NCBI GenBank assembly: GCA_910575815.1
Contig: CAJTFN010000014.1
Span: 1 to 64,000, forward strand
DNA: 64,000 nucleotides
DNA from: Oscillospiraceae bacterium
GTDB taxonomy: Bacteria; Bacillota; Clostridia; Oscillospirales; Oscillospiraceae
Direction: 5' to 3'
Shown here: positions 47,156 to 55,700 of the stretch, piece after piece
How positions within the stretch are numbered: position 1 is the first letter of the stretch
Layout of the letters: each line of letters starts with the position of its first letter
The notes under the pieces: generated by a model
What the model was told of the DNA's origin: nothing
The model's input: the letters and a program-made list of their open reading frames with translations, nothing else
Databases searched by the model: none
Position numbers and translations under genes: made by a program

Positions 47156-48217
47156 ATGGATGACGAGCTGCTGATTCTTCACGAGGGCCGTCCCGGCCGG
47201 CCGGAGGGACGGCTGGAGAAAAGCCTGCGGGCCGCGCTGGACGGGCGGGCGGTCCGGATGGTCCGGGAGGGAGAGGCCTTGGAAAACCGGCGGGTGCTGT
47301 TTGCCTTTTCCTTGCCGGGGAATGGGGTCAACACGGGCCTTTACGGCCTTCTGGGCCGGCTGCGGGACCATCCCGGCTGTCTGAGAGGCAGCGTGGGAGG
47401 CGTGGTCATCGACGGGGCCGGGGACCTTTACACCAAGGCCGCCGGGCGGGACCTGATTCTGGCGGCCAGCATGGCGGGGTGCACCTTCCCGGGCCGCCCT
47501 CTGGTGGAGGCCACCGGGGATCTTCGGAATTTCACCGTCCAGGCTCGAAACGCCGGCTGCGGGCTGGAGGAGGCCTACCGTCTGGCCGTGGGAAGCCTGG
47601 CGGAGCGGGTGACGGGCTTCACGCCCCGGCGGCGGGCACGGCCCAAGGTTGTGGCGCTCCACGCCTCCAGCCGGGCCACGTCCAATACGCTGGCCCTCTG
47701 GGGGCGGGTTCGGGAGAGGCTGGAGGGGAGCTGTGACCTCCGGGAAATCGGCCTGCGGAACGGGACGCTGGAGGACTGCGCCGGGTGTCCCTACACCACC
47801 TGTCTGCACTTCGGGGAACAGGGGGGGTGCTTTTATGGCGGGGTGATGGTCCAGGAGGTGTTCCCCGCCATCCGGGAGGCGGACGCGGTGGTCCTCCTGT
47901 GCCCCAACTACAACGACGCCCTGTCGGCCAATCTCACAGCCGCGGTGAATCGCCTGACGGCGCTGTACCGAACCACGTCCTTTGAGGACAAGGCGGTGTT
48001 TGCCATTGTGGTTTCCGGCTACTCCGGAGGGGACATTGTGGCCGGGCAGGTGGCCTCGGCGCTGAGCGTGAACAAGGGGTTCTGGCTGCCCGCCGGGTTC
48101 TGCCTTCTGGAGACCGCCAATGACGCTGGGGCCGCGATGGCCTTGCCGGGGATTGAGGAGCGCCTGGAGGGGTTTGCGAAGAACCTGCTGGCGCAGGTGG
48201 GGGGGATTCAGCCATGA
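47156..48217 (+). CDS. Flavodoxin-fold protein with a four-cysteine motif
   Basis: 353 residues. The N-terminal part (about 1-155) has no recognised family. The C-terminal part (about 160-345) is NADPH-dependent FMN reductase/iron-sulfur-flavoprotein-like: VVALHASSRATSNTLAL as FMN phosphate loop, then Cys208-x2-Cys211-x4-Cys216-x8-Cys225 (in CAGCPYTTC...GGC), suited to an Fe-S cluster, and VLLCPNYNDALSANL (about 247). Start 8 nt after AAGGAG. Third gene of the giant/LDH-like set, though a 412-bp gap with two repeats separates it from the second. It may supply electrons to the LDH-like protein or use the same cofactor; this is inference. Confidence 0.82.
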   Translation: MDDELLILHEGRPGRPEGRLEKSLRAALDGRAVRMVREGEALENRRVLFAFSLPGNGVNTGLYGLLGRLRDHPGCLRGSVGGVVIDGAGDLYTKAAGRDLILAASMAGCTFPGRPLVEATGDLRNFTVQARNAGCGLEEAYRLAVGSLAERVTGFTPRRRARPKVVALHASSRATSNTLALWGRVRERLEGSCDLREIGLRNGTLEDCAGCPYTTCLHFGEQGGCFYGGVMVQEVFPAIREADAVVLLCPNYNDALSANLTAAVNRLTALYRTTSFEDKAVFAIVVSGYSGGDIVAGQVASALSVNKGFWLPAGFCLLETANDAGAAMALPGIEERLEGFAKNLLAQVGGIQP

Positions 48218-48243
48218 AGATGGCTGGTGCAATGCACCCCCCA

Positions 48244-48278
48244 TTTTCTCTTTTTCTTGCCAGAAGAAAAAGAGAAAA
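48244..48278. repeat. A/T-rich perfect inverted repeat within a GTGCA-bounded block
   Basis: 15-bp perfect arms TTTTCTCTTTTTCTT / AAGAAAAAGAGAAAA around GCCAG, flanked by GTGCA...TGCAC copies (48227 and 48294). It follows the flavoprotein gene. It resembles hairpin repeats common between genes in Ruminococcaceae, but only one copy is in this window. Confidence 0.55.
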
Positions 48279-48475
48279 CGGGCCGTGCACGGTCCAAAAG
48301 AGAAAAAGAAGTACGGGGGTTGCGATACGGGGGCGCGCCTGAATGACTGGCCGAAGCCAGGAATGACTTCTCACGCGGCGTAGTCAAACGGGAGTTGGTG
48401 CTTGTCGACTTGGCGTATTTCTATTTTCGCTGTCGCTGGCCTGGTGGGGGAATCGGGCTGGATTCCTTACAAGCA

Positions 48476-48516
48476 AGCAGCGCCTCCCGAATGGATCGGG
48501 GGGCGCTGCTTTTTTC
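48476..48516. terminator. Intrinsic terminator
   Basis: 13-bp stem AGCAGCGCCTCCC / GGGGGGCGCTGCT with one G-T pair, then T6, about 260 bp after the flavoprotein gene and just before the convergent AI-2E-type gene end. Confidence 0.85.
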
Positions 48517-48521
48517 CATAT

Positions 48522-49670
48522 TTATGGGTCTCGCCATTTTTTTGCGGGGACCTTGCGGGTTTTTAGACGGGCCTTGACAAAGCCCCGGAACAGGGCATAG
48601 AACACGGAGCAGAGAGGAATGAAAAACAACATCCCCGCAACGCCCATCAGCTTGCCGCCAAGGGTTACGGCGGCCAGCACCCAGATGGAGGGCAGACCGA
48701 CGGAATTGCCCACCACATGGGGGTAAATCAAGTTGCCCTCAATCTGCTGGATTACCAGGAACATCGCGATGAACCAGAGAGCCTGCCAGGGATTTGTGAC
48801 CGCGATGAGCAAAGCGCCCACGATGCAGCCGATGAAGGCCCCTACCACGGGGATCAGGGCCGTCAGGGCGATGAGGACGCCCACCAGCAGGGCGTAGGGC
48901 ATGCGGAAAATCGTCATGGCCACGACGAACAGCGAGCCCAGGATGACCGCCTCCACGCACTGGCCGGAGAGAAAGCTGGAAAAGGTCCGGTTGGACAGGC
49001 GGAGAACCCGCAACGTCTGGTCGGCCCAGGGCTCCGGGAGAAGGGCGTAGAGCACCTGGCGGCCCTGGCGGCTCAGGCGCTCTTTTTGGAGGAGTACGTA
49101 AAAGGAGAAAATCAGGCCGATGACAAAGATGCTGACGCCGCTGACCACGCCGCCGATCAGCACGCCGCCGGAGGAGACCAGGCCGCCGCCCCAGTCCCGC
49201 ACCAGGGTGATGGCCTTTTCGGAGAGGGCCTTCCAGTCAAAGCGGACCTCGCCCAACAGGGCTTCCAGCTGGGGAAGCCAGCTCTCCAAAACGGCCATTT
49301 GAGATTCCAGGCGCTGGATGGCCTTGGGGATCTGGGAGGCCACGGAGCGGATGGCCTCTCCCACGCCGGGGCTGATGACGCCGACCGCCAGGGTTACCAC
49401 ACCGGTCATAGCCGCCAGGGTCAGCACCAGGGCCAGGGGACGCCGGAGGGCGTTCCAGCGCTTCCCCGAGGGAAGCAGGGACTCAATGGCCCGCATGGGT
49501 ACGTTCAAGATGAAAGCAATGGCCCCGCCCACGAGAAAGGGGGACAGGACGCTGAAAACCCAGCCCAGAAGCCCCGCGAGAAAGGACAGGTTTTGCAGGG
49601 CACAGAAAAAGGCCACGCCGCCGCAGACCACCAGCAGGCGCTGCTTGATTTGATCTCGGTTCCAGTCCAT
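48522..49670 (-). CDS. AI-2E-family (TerC/PerM-type) membrane permease
   Basis: 382 residues with about eight hydrophobic segments. Typical PF01594 features: N-terminal pair of helices with PFLVGGAIAFILN, a long central amphipathic region (about 100-160), GLIFSFYVLLQKE near 190 and the hallmark ALIPVVGAFIGCIVGALL and GNLIYPHVVGNSVGLPSIWVL. Family members export autoinducer-2, move Na/H or have unknown roles; here the substrate is not known. It starts 3 bp after the gamma carbonic anhydrase gene, so the two are co-transcribed. Confidence 0.92.
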   Translation of the reverse strand: MDWNRDQIKQRLLVVCGGVAFFCALQNLSFLAGLLGWVFSVLSPFLVGGAIAFILNVPMRAIESLLPSGKRWNALRRPLALVLTLAAMTGVVTLAVGVISPGVGEAIRSVASQIPKAIQRLESQMAVLESWLPQLEALLGEVRFDWKALSEKAITLVRDWGGGLVSSGGVLIGGVVSGVSIFVIGLIFSFYVLLQKERLSRQGRQVLYALLPEPWADQTLRVLRLSNRTFSSFLSGQCVEAVILGSLFVVAMTIFRMPYALLVGVLIALTALIPVVGAFIGCIVGALLIAVTNPWQALWFIAMFLVIQQIEGNLIYPHVVGNSVGLPSIWVLAAVTLGGKLMGVAGMLFFIPLCSVFYALFRGFVKARLKTRKVPAKKWRDP

Positions 49671-49673
49671 GGC

Positions 49674-50156
49674 TCAGCTCCGGCGGTAACGCTCCGCCGT
49701 CTCCAGATAGCCCTGGGCGGAACGCCGGTTGCCCTCGATCTCCGCCTCCGTGAGGGGACGGACTACCTTGGCGGGGTTGCCCAGGAGCATGGACCCGGCG
49801 GGAGCGTCTGTTTTGCCGGTGACCAGCGCCCCGGCTCCGACGATGCAGTTGTCCCCGATCCTCGCGCCGTTGAGCACGACGGCGCCCATGCCGATCAGCA
49901 CGTTGTCGCCGATGGTGCAGCCGTGAACCACGGCTCCATGGCCGATGGTACAGCCCGCGCCGACGCGGGTTTCCTCGTGGAGGATGGCGCCGTCCTGGAT
50001 GTTGGTGCCTTCGCCTACGGTGATGGCGCCGTCGTCCCCGCGAAGAACGGCGTTGAACCAGATGTTGACGCCCTTTCCCAGGGTCACGTCGCCGCAGACC
50101 TTGGCGCCGTCGCAGATCAGGACGGACTCGTCGGTTTCTTTGAGTTTGTAGGACAT
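49674..50156 (-). CDS. Gamma-class carbonic anhydrase-like hexapeptide protein
   Basis: 160 residues forming a left-handed beta helix. Hexapeptide repeats occupy most of the length; the Zn/Fe-binding histidines are in CTIGHGAVVHGCTIGDNVLIG. It most likely hydrates CO2 or acts as a structural acyltransferase relative (YrdA/PaaY subgroup). GAGGAA lies 6 nt before the ATG. It follows the M29 aminopeptidase gene after about 160 bp with a GC-rich repeat stem, and precedes the permease gene by 3 bp. Confidence 0.92.
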   Translation of the reverse strand: MSYKLKETDESVLICDGAKVCGDVTLGKGVNIWFNAVLRGDDGAITVGEGTNIQDGAILHEETRVGAGCTIGHGAVVHGCTIGDNVLIGMGAVVLNGARIGDNCIVGAGALVTGKTDAPAGSMLLGNPAKVVRPLTEAEIEGNRRSAQGYLETAERYRRS

Positions 50157-50237
50157 GGTGAGTTCCTCATTTCTGTTGATATTTTGGGGAGATGTAAGGA
50201 GGCCGGGTTCTGGCGCGGGCCCGTCTGTTGGAAGCGC

Positions 50238-50284
50238 GGAGGTTCCGGAGGGACGGGCCGCCCAAAAGGGGGCGGCCCCTGCGG
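50238..50284. repeat. Dispersed GC-rich stem repeat, copy 2
   Basis: GCGGAGGTTCCGGAGGGACG followed by GGCCGCCC-AAAAG-GGGGCGGCC; matches 46856-46900. It may also act as a weak terminator of the aminopeptidase gene, but no T-run is present. Confidence 0.55.
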
Positions 50285-50315
50285 GATGGGGGTTCGGGAA
50301 AAGGTGGAGCCGGGT

Positions 50316-51551
50316 TTAGGAAAATTCGGGGGCGAAGTTTCCGCCGATGAAGATGGGAACCTCCCGGCCGTCCTGGGTGGTCCCCAGGATGGAGAGGTCC
50401 GGGGTGCCGATCATGAAGTCGACGTGGGTGATGGAGTCGTTGAGGCCATGGGCTTTTAGCTCGTCCTTGGTCATTTTCTGGCCGCCCTTCAGACAGGGAT
50501 AGGCTTCGCCGAAGGCGATGTGGCAGGCGGCGTTCTCGTCGAAGAGGGTATTGTAGAAGAGAAGGTTTTGGTTGGAGATGGGGCTGTCGTAGGGGACCAG
50601 GGCCACCTCGCCGAAGTAGGCCGCGCCCTCGTCCACGGAAATGGCGGCCTTTAGGGTTTCCTCTCCCAGGCGGGCGCTGGCCTCCACGATCTTGCCCTCC
50701 TTCACCACGAAGCGGATGTTCTCAATGACATTGCCGTCGTGGACCAGAGGCATGGAGGCCATCACCACGCCATTGGCCCCGGTTTTCAGGGGCGAGGTGA
50801 AGATCTCCTCTGTGGGGATGTTGGCGATATAGCTTCGGCCCGAGAGGGTGTGGTCCCCGCCGCTCTCCCAGATGTGGTCCTGGGGAAGCTCGACTGTGAG
50901 GTCCGTGCCCAGGGCGTTGGTATAGTGGAGGCTCTTGAGCTTTAGGGCGTTCAGCTTCTCCAAGCGGCGCTCCAGGGTGGCGAGGTGCTCCTGCCAGCGG
51001 TCCACGGCCTTGCCGTCGCCGGTGATGCGGACCGCCTGGAAAATGGCGTCCCAAAGGGCGGAGACGGCTTCCTCGTCCGTCCTATCCGGAAAGACCCGGA
51101 TGGCCCAGGAGGGAATGGGGATGGAGGCGATGCACCAGGGGAAGCCGCCGCACATCTGGAGACGGTCAAAGTCCTTCAGGGCCTTTCCGCTGGCCCGCTG
51201 GGCCCGGATGATCCGGTCCGAGGCAACGCCCTTGAGATTCTCCGGGTCCGAGGCGGAGATGGCCAGATAGGCCGCGCCCTCCAGGGCATGGTCGTTGAAA
51301 AAGTGCCGCCGCCAGAGGGGGACGGTGTCGAAGACCTCCTCTGAGGCCTGGAGGTACTTCATGCGGGTCATGGCGTCGTCGTGCCAGTTCAGGACGACTT
51401 CGCAGCAGCCCGCGTCGTAGGCCTCCCGGGCGCAGAGGCGGGCGAAGGAGGCGCACTCCACCGGGGAGGAAATGACCATCCGCTGGCCGGGATAGGGGTT
51501 CAGGCCCACTCGGACCAGAAGACGGGCGTATTCACGGAGCTTGTTTTCCAT
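50316..51551 (-). CDS. M29 family aminopeptidase
   Basis: 411 residues, the usual length of thermophilic-type AmpS/PepS aminopeptidases, cytosolic two-metal enzymes. Ligands fit the family: Glu in IPTEEIFTSP (about 250), Glu in YFGEVALV (about 316), His in ACHIAFGEAY (about 347), and His plus Asp in THVDFMIGTPDLSI (about 378-384). N-terminal lobe with NPYPGQRMVISSPVE. The start at 51551 follows AAAGGTAGG. A good promoter lies 240 bp upstream, giving a long leader. Upstream gene of the carbonic anhydrase/permease unit. Confidence 0.93.
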   Translation of the reverse strand: MENKLREYARLLVRVGLNPYPGQRMVISSPVECASFARLCAREAYDAGCCEVVLNWHDDAMTRMKYLQASEEVFDTVPLWRRHFFNDHALEGAAYLAISASDPENLKGVASDRIIRAQRASGKALKDFDRLQMCGGFPWCIASIPIPSWAIRVFPDRTDEEAVSALWDAIFQAVRITGDGKAVDRWQEHLATLERRLEKLNALKLKSLHYTNALGTDLTVELPQDHIWESGGDHTLSGRSYIANIPTEEIFTSPLKTGANGVVMASMPLVHDGNVIENIRFVVKEGKIVEASARLGEETLKAAISVDEGAAYFGEVALVPYDSPISNQNLLFYNTLFDENAACHIAFGEAYPCLKGGQKMTKDELKAHGLNDSITHVDFMIGTPDLSILGTTQDGREVPIFIGGNFAPEFS

Positions 51552-51791
51552 ATGCGGGGTCCTACCTTTCCATTCAGTATGAATTGGCGGCGCAAGAGTC
51601 TGGCTGAGAACCGGGCCCGGGAAGACGCTTCAGCCGGGTAAGGCGATTGGGCCCGGAGTTCCGGAGGGGGCGCCAGTCCAATCAAGCCGGTTTTGGCGGG
51701 GTTCGAACAGACTTCAGGGCCGTCGCGGGGATGGCCCGAAAAACGGGGAAGAGGCTGGCGGCGCAAGGACGCCAACAGGATATTATGTGCG

Positions 51792-51820
51792 ATTATAGAA
51801 CATTTTAACAGGGAAGTAAA
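51792..51820 (-). promoter_or_regulatory. Promoter of the aminopeptidase gene
   Basis: Minus strand TTTACT (51815-51820), 17-bp spacer, TATAAT (51792-51797). The leader of about 235 nt before the coding start has no T-box or known riboswitch motif that I could see. Confidence 0.75.
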
Positions 51821-51871
51821 GACGGTGGGGATGGGATTTTAAATTCGTTCATGAATTTTGGAAAAAGACAC

Positions 51872-51897
51872 GGAGGAACCCGGTTTCGGGTTCCTCC
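51872..51897 (-). terminator. Intrinsic terminator
   Basis: 11-bp perfect stem GGAGGAACCCG / CGGGTTCCTCC; on the minus strand it is followed by GTGTCTTTTTCC. It ends the transcript of the DUF378 gene about 150 bp upstream. Confidence 0.8.
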
Positions 51898-52049
51898 GCG
51901 GCTTCCTGAGAGGGCTTGGCCCGGCGTCTGCGGCTTTAGGGGAGAAACGAGGGCAGGAAAACCGGGAGCCCTTGCATCCGGCGGGGTACCGGCGGAGAAC
52001 CCGTTTTAGACGCGTTCCGGATTCGCCAGTGGAGTCCGCCGGAGGAGCC

Positions 52050-52265
52050 TTACGCCGGGTGGGCGGCGGTCTCCCGGTCCAGGCGGAACAGCAGCGTCAG
52101 GCACCACAGACCCGCCAGACCCACCAGAGTATAGATCAGCCGGGAGAAGACCGACAGCTGGCCGCCGAAGAGAAAGGCCACCGTGTCGAAGCCGAAGAGG
52201 CCGATGCCGCCCCAGTTCAGCGCGCCGATCACTGCCAGCAGCACCGCAATTTTATCGACTACCAT
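52050..52265 (-). CDS. DUF378 small membrane protein
   Basis: 71 residues. Opening KIAVLLAVIGALNWGGIGLFGFDTVAFLFGG-type motif (about 5-35) is the hallmark of DUF378, with two membrane helices (about 5-27 and 40-62). Function unknown; widespread in Firmicutes. AGGAGG lies 7 nt before the ATG. Monocistronic. Confidence 0.9.
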   Translation of the reverse strand: MVVDKIAVLLAVIGALNWGGIGLFGFDTVAFLFGGQLSVFSRLIYTLVGLAGLWCLTLLFRLDRETAAHPA

Positions 52266-52300
52266 GGGATTACCTCCTATTATCCGTGTTTGAACAGGCT

Positions 52301-52473
52301 TCCGAGGAAGCGGGCGCTTCCTCGGAGCTCTGTTCGCGGGGGGAGATAGCCGGTGCTTGTGCGCCGGCTATGAGGGCCGAAAGGAGGCCGCGCAGGCGTC
52401 CTCCCGCGGCGGGAGACGCCGCGGACTTCCAAAGAAGCTTGGGCTTTCCTTCGAAGTGTTTCGACTATACCCC
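52301..52473. repeat. Hairpin chain with dispersed repeat, copy 2
   Basis: Two perfect or near-perfect stems, TCCGAGGAAGCG/CGCTTCCTCGGA (52301-52326) and ATAGCCGGTGC/GCGCCGGCTAT (52346-52371), then 52377-52473, which aligns with the 6947-7048 element (CCGAAAGGAGGCCGC, GCCGCGGAC, CCAAAGAA, GTGTTTCG). Confidence 0.6.
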
Positions 52474-52617
52474 GTAGTTTGTCCGGATCCGGAGAATGAA
52501 GACGAGGAAAAATTTTTGAAATTTTAATCGGCTTGAAAGCCGTCGAAACGCCGCCTTACAGGGGGCCGCCGGGGCGGGGAATTTTGCCGATTCCGATTTT
52601 GGGCGTTTTCAGGCCCG

Positions 52618-52785
52618 GCCTAGAGCAGTTTCCAGAAATCATGAGAAACAAGGAAGCAAGGGCAGGGAGCGCAGGACAAGGCGGAGGACGCAGGCGGGCT
52701 GACACCCGTCAAGGACGGCAACGCGGCCCTTCGTTTCCTGGACCGCTGAACGTTCCTCATGATTTTTTGGGGCTGCTTTAGAGCT
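52618..52785 (-). repeat. About 165-bp imperfect palindromic repeat element, copy 2
   Basis: Same element as 46953-47110, opposite orientation. Its ends are inverted copies (CCTAGAGCAG...AAATCATGAG against CTCATGATTT...CTGCTTTAGAG). The TAA stop of addA (52778-52780) lies within its terminal repeat. The gap 52474-52617 between the two repeats shows no gene. Confidence 0.75.
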
Positions 52786-55700
52786 CCACGGTTTGGCCTG
52801 GGGTGAGGAAGTGGAGCACCCGGCGGACCACGGGCTGCTCCAGCACCCGGCTCAGGGCCAGACTATAGGCCTCCAGCTGGGGGCGGTAGTGCTCCGCCCG
52901 CTGGCGGACCTCCTCCGGGGAGCGGACGCGGTCGGTTTTGAAATCCACCACCACCAGGCCGTCCTCCGTTTCAAAGCAGCAATCCGCCACGCCCTGGAGG
53001 AGGATGGAGTCCTCCTCGGGGGCCTGGGGGGCGTACTCCCGGGCGGAGATCAGAAGAGTGAAGCGATATTCCCGGAGGACCTTTCGTCCGGCGGCGGCCG
53101 CCGCCCGGATTTCCTCCGCCAAGGGAGAGGCCAGCAGGGTCCGGAGAGCCGCGGTATCCACCGCCTGGGCCTGCTCCGGGGTGAGGAGATTCTTTTCCGT
53201 CAGGGCGGCGATTTGGGAGGAGACGTCCGGGACGCCAAAGTCCAGGTACTGGAGGACCAGGTGGGTGGCGGAGCCCCGCTCCGCCGGGGTGAGGCCCCGG
53301 CTTTCCCGCCGGAACCTGGGCTGGGACAGGGGGCGGAGATAGGGGGTGTGGGCCGCGTGCTCCGCGATCTCCTGGTCCAGAAGACGGCCCTTGAGCTGGG
53401 TGGCCGTCAGCTTGGCGGGAAGGGTGGACTGCCGCCGGTAGGGATAGACAAAGGAGAGAAGGGCGGCGTCGAAGGGGGTCTCGGCGGGACCCTCTTCCCC
53501 GGCGAGGGCGGAACGGAGGGGCCGGTCCCGGTAGGCCTCGCCGTCGTGAATCTCAACGCGCCAGGGAGAGGGGGAGGCGCAAAGCTCCGGGACCTCCGCG
53601 CCGGCCAGGGAACGGAGGGACTCCGCCTCCGGGCGGCACAGCAGGGGAAGCAGCAGCCACTCCCCGAAGGTGCGGCAGGCCGCCACCGTCTCCGGAGGAA
53701 CCGGGCAGGCCGCCGAGGCCGCCAGACGCTGGAGGCGGGTTTCCGCGAAATAGAGGGCGTTGACCAAGATCAGCTTTTCCTTGGGGCGGGTCATGGCCAC
53801 ATAGAGAACCCGCTGCTCCTCGGAGAGATTTTCACGGCGGAGGGTCTCCTCAATGGCCGTGCGGGCCAGGGTGGGGTAGCGGATTTTCCGCGTCAGGTCC
53901 ACCCGCCGGGGACCCAGGCCCATGGAAGGATGGACCAGGACGGGGGTGTCGAAGTCCTGGTGGGAGAAGGCGTGGTCCAGGTCCGCCAGGATGACGATGG
54001 GGAACTCCAGGCCCTTGGACTTGTGTATGGTCATGAGGCGGACACCGCCGGCCTTGCCGCCGGAGGCGGAGGAGGGGGCTTTCCCCGTCTCCAGCAGGCG
54101 GCGGAGCTGGGTGACAAAGGCGAAGAGGCCCCGGCAGCCTCCGGACTCGAACTTTTCCGCCTGGCGGGTGAGGGAGATGAGATTCTCCCGGCGCTCCAGG
54201 CCGTTGTCCATGGCCCCGAAGAGGCCCAGGAGGTTCAGCGTATTGTAGATGTGCCAGAGGAGGCGGTGGACGCTCATGTCCCGGGCCGCCAGGCGGAGGG
54301 TGTTCAGGGTCTCCAGGAAGGCGGCGCAGTCCTCCCCCCCCGCGGCGGTGACGGCGTCGTAAAAATCACCGTCAGGGGCGGCGGAACGGAGCTCCGCCAG
54401 ACGGTCCGGCGGGAAGCCGAAGATGGGGGAGCGAAGAACCGCGATCAGAGGCACGTCCTGGCGGGGGTTGTCGATGAGGGCCAGGAGGGCCGTGACCGTG
54501 GAGACCTCCATGGTGCTGAAAAAGCCGGCGTCCTCCTGGAAGGAGCAGGGGATGTCCCGCTCCGCCAGGGCGGCGGCGAAGGCGGCGGCGCGGCTCCCCG
54601 GGGAGCGCATGAGGATGACCACGTCCTCGGGCTTGCAGGGGCGGAGGGAGCCGTCAGGATCCGTGACGGGGAAGCCCGAGTCCAGAAGCTCCCGGATGCG
54701 CCGGGCGGTGAAACGGGCCTCCGCCGTCAGCTTTTTTACCGGGTGGGTGTTGTCCGGGGACTTTTGCTGGACGGTGATCAGGTGGAACTCCGTCTCGCAG
54801 TCCGTCCGGGGGGGATAGTAGGTCGCGCCGAAGTGGAGGGCGGCGTCCTCGTCGTACCGCAGCTCCCCCATCTCCGGGGAGAGAATGTTTTCAAAGAGAA
54901 AGTTGGCGGCGTCCAGAATCTCCTGGCGGGAGCGGAAGTTTTGAGAGAGGACGATCTTCCGGTCCTCGCCGTCCAGGGCCTCTGTGTGGGGCTTGAAGGC
55001 TGCGTACTTGGCCAGGAAGATGGTGGGGTCCGCCAAACGGAAGCGGTAGATGCTCTGCTTTACGTCCCCTACGGTGAAGAGGTTTTTGCCCGCCTTGGAC
55101 ACCGCCTGGAAGATGGCGTTCTGGACCTCGTTGGTGTCCTGGTACTCGTCCACCAGGATTTCGGCGTATCGGGCGGAGACCTGCTCCCCCAGCTCCGTGG
55201 GGCCGCCGTCCGGGGAGACCAAAAGGGTCAGGGCCAGGTGCTCCTGATCGGAGAAATCGGCGGCGTTGAGCCGGAGCTTCTCCGCCCGGAAGGCGGCGGA
55301 AAAGGCCGCCGTCAAATCCAGCAGGGCCAGCATGGCCGGGGCCATGGCCCGGAGGTCCTCCAGGGCCTCCTCCCCGGCGACGTCCAGCCAGGAGCGGAGG
55401 GGCCTGAGAGCATTCTTTGCCCCTTCCCAGGTCTTTTTCAGGGAGACGGTGAGGGGATCGTCCTTCCGGCCCTTGGGAGTGCTGAGGCGGGGAAAGGCCA
55501 CGGCCTCCGCCAGCTCCCGGGCGGCGGCCCAGCCGGAGGCCTGGCTCAGCTCCCGGAAGCCCTGGGCGGCCTCCAGGAATTTGGCGCCGTAGCCGGAGGC
55601 CAGGGGGGCGTCTCCCTCGGTGCGGGCGGCGGCCCGGCGGAGCTGGTCCCCCCAATGGGCCGCCCGGCGGCGGATGGCCGCCAGCAGGGCCTGGGCGTAG

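Noticed and set aside
46590-47156. Open frames within the repeat-bearing gap after the LDH-like gene
   Set aside because: They are readings of two dispersed non-coding repeats; similar peptides in both repeat copies reflect repeat homology rather than a protein.
51690-51715. GGGGTTCGAAC-type sequence resembling a tRNA T-arm
   Set aside because: No acceptor, D or anticodon stems fit around it on either strand.
51552-51785. Long aminopeptidase leader considered as a T-box or riboswitch
   Set aside because: No specifier loop, antiterminator AGGGTGG motif or known riboswitch core could be found by eye.
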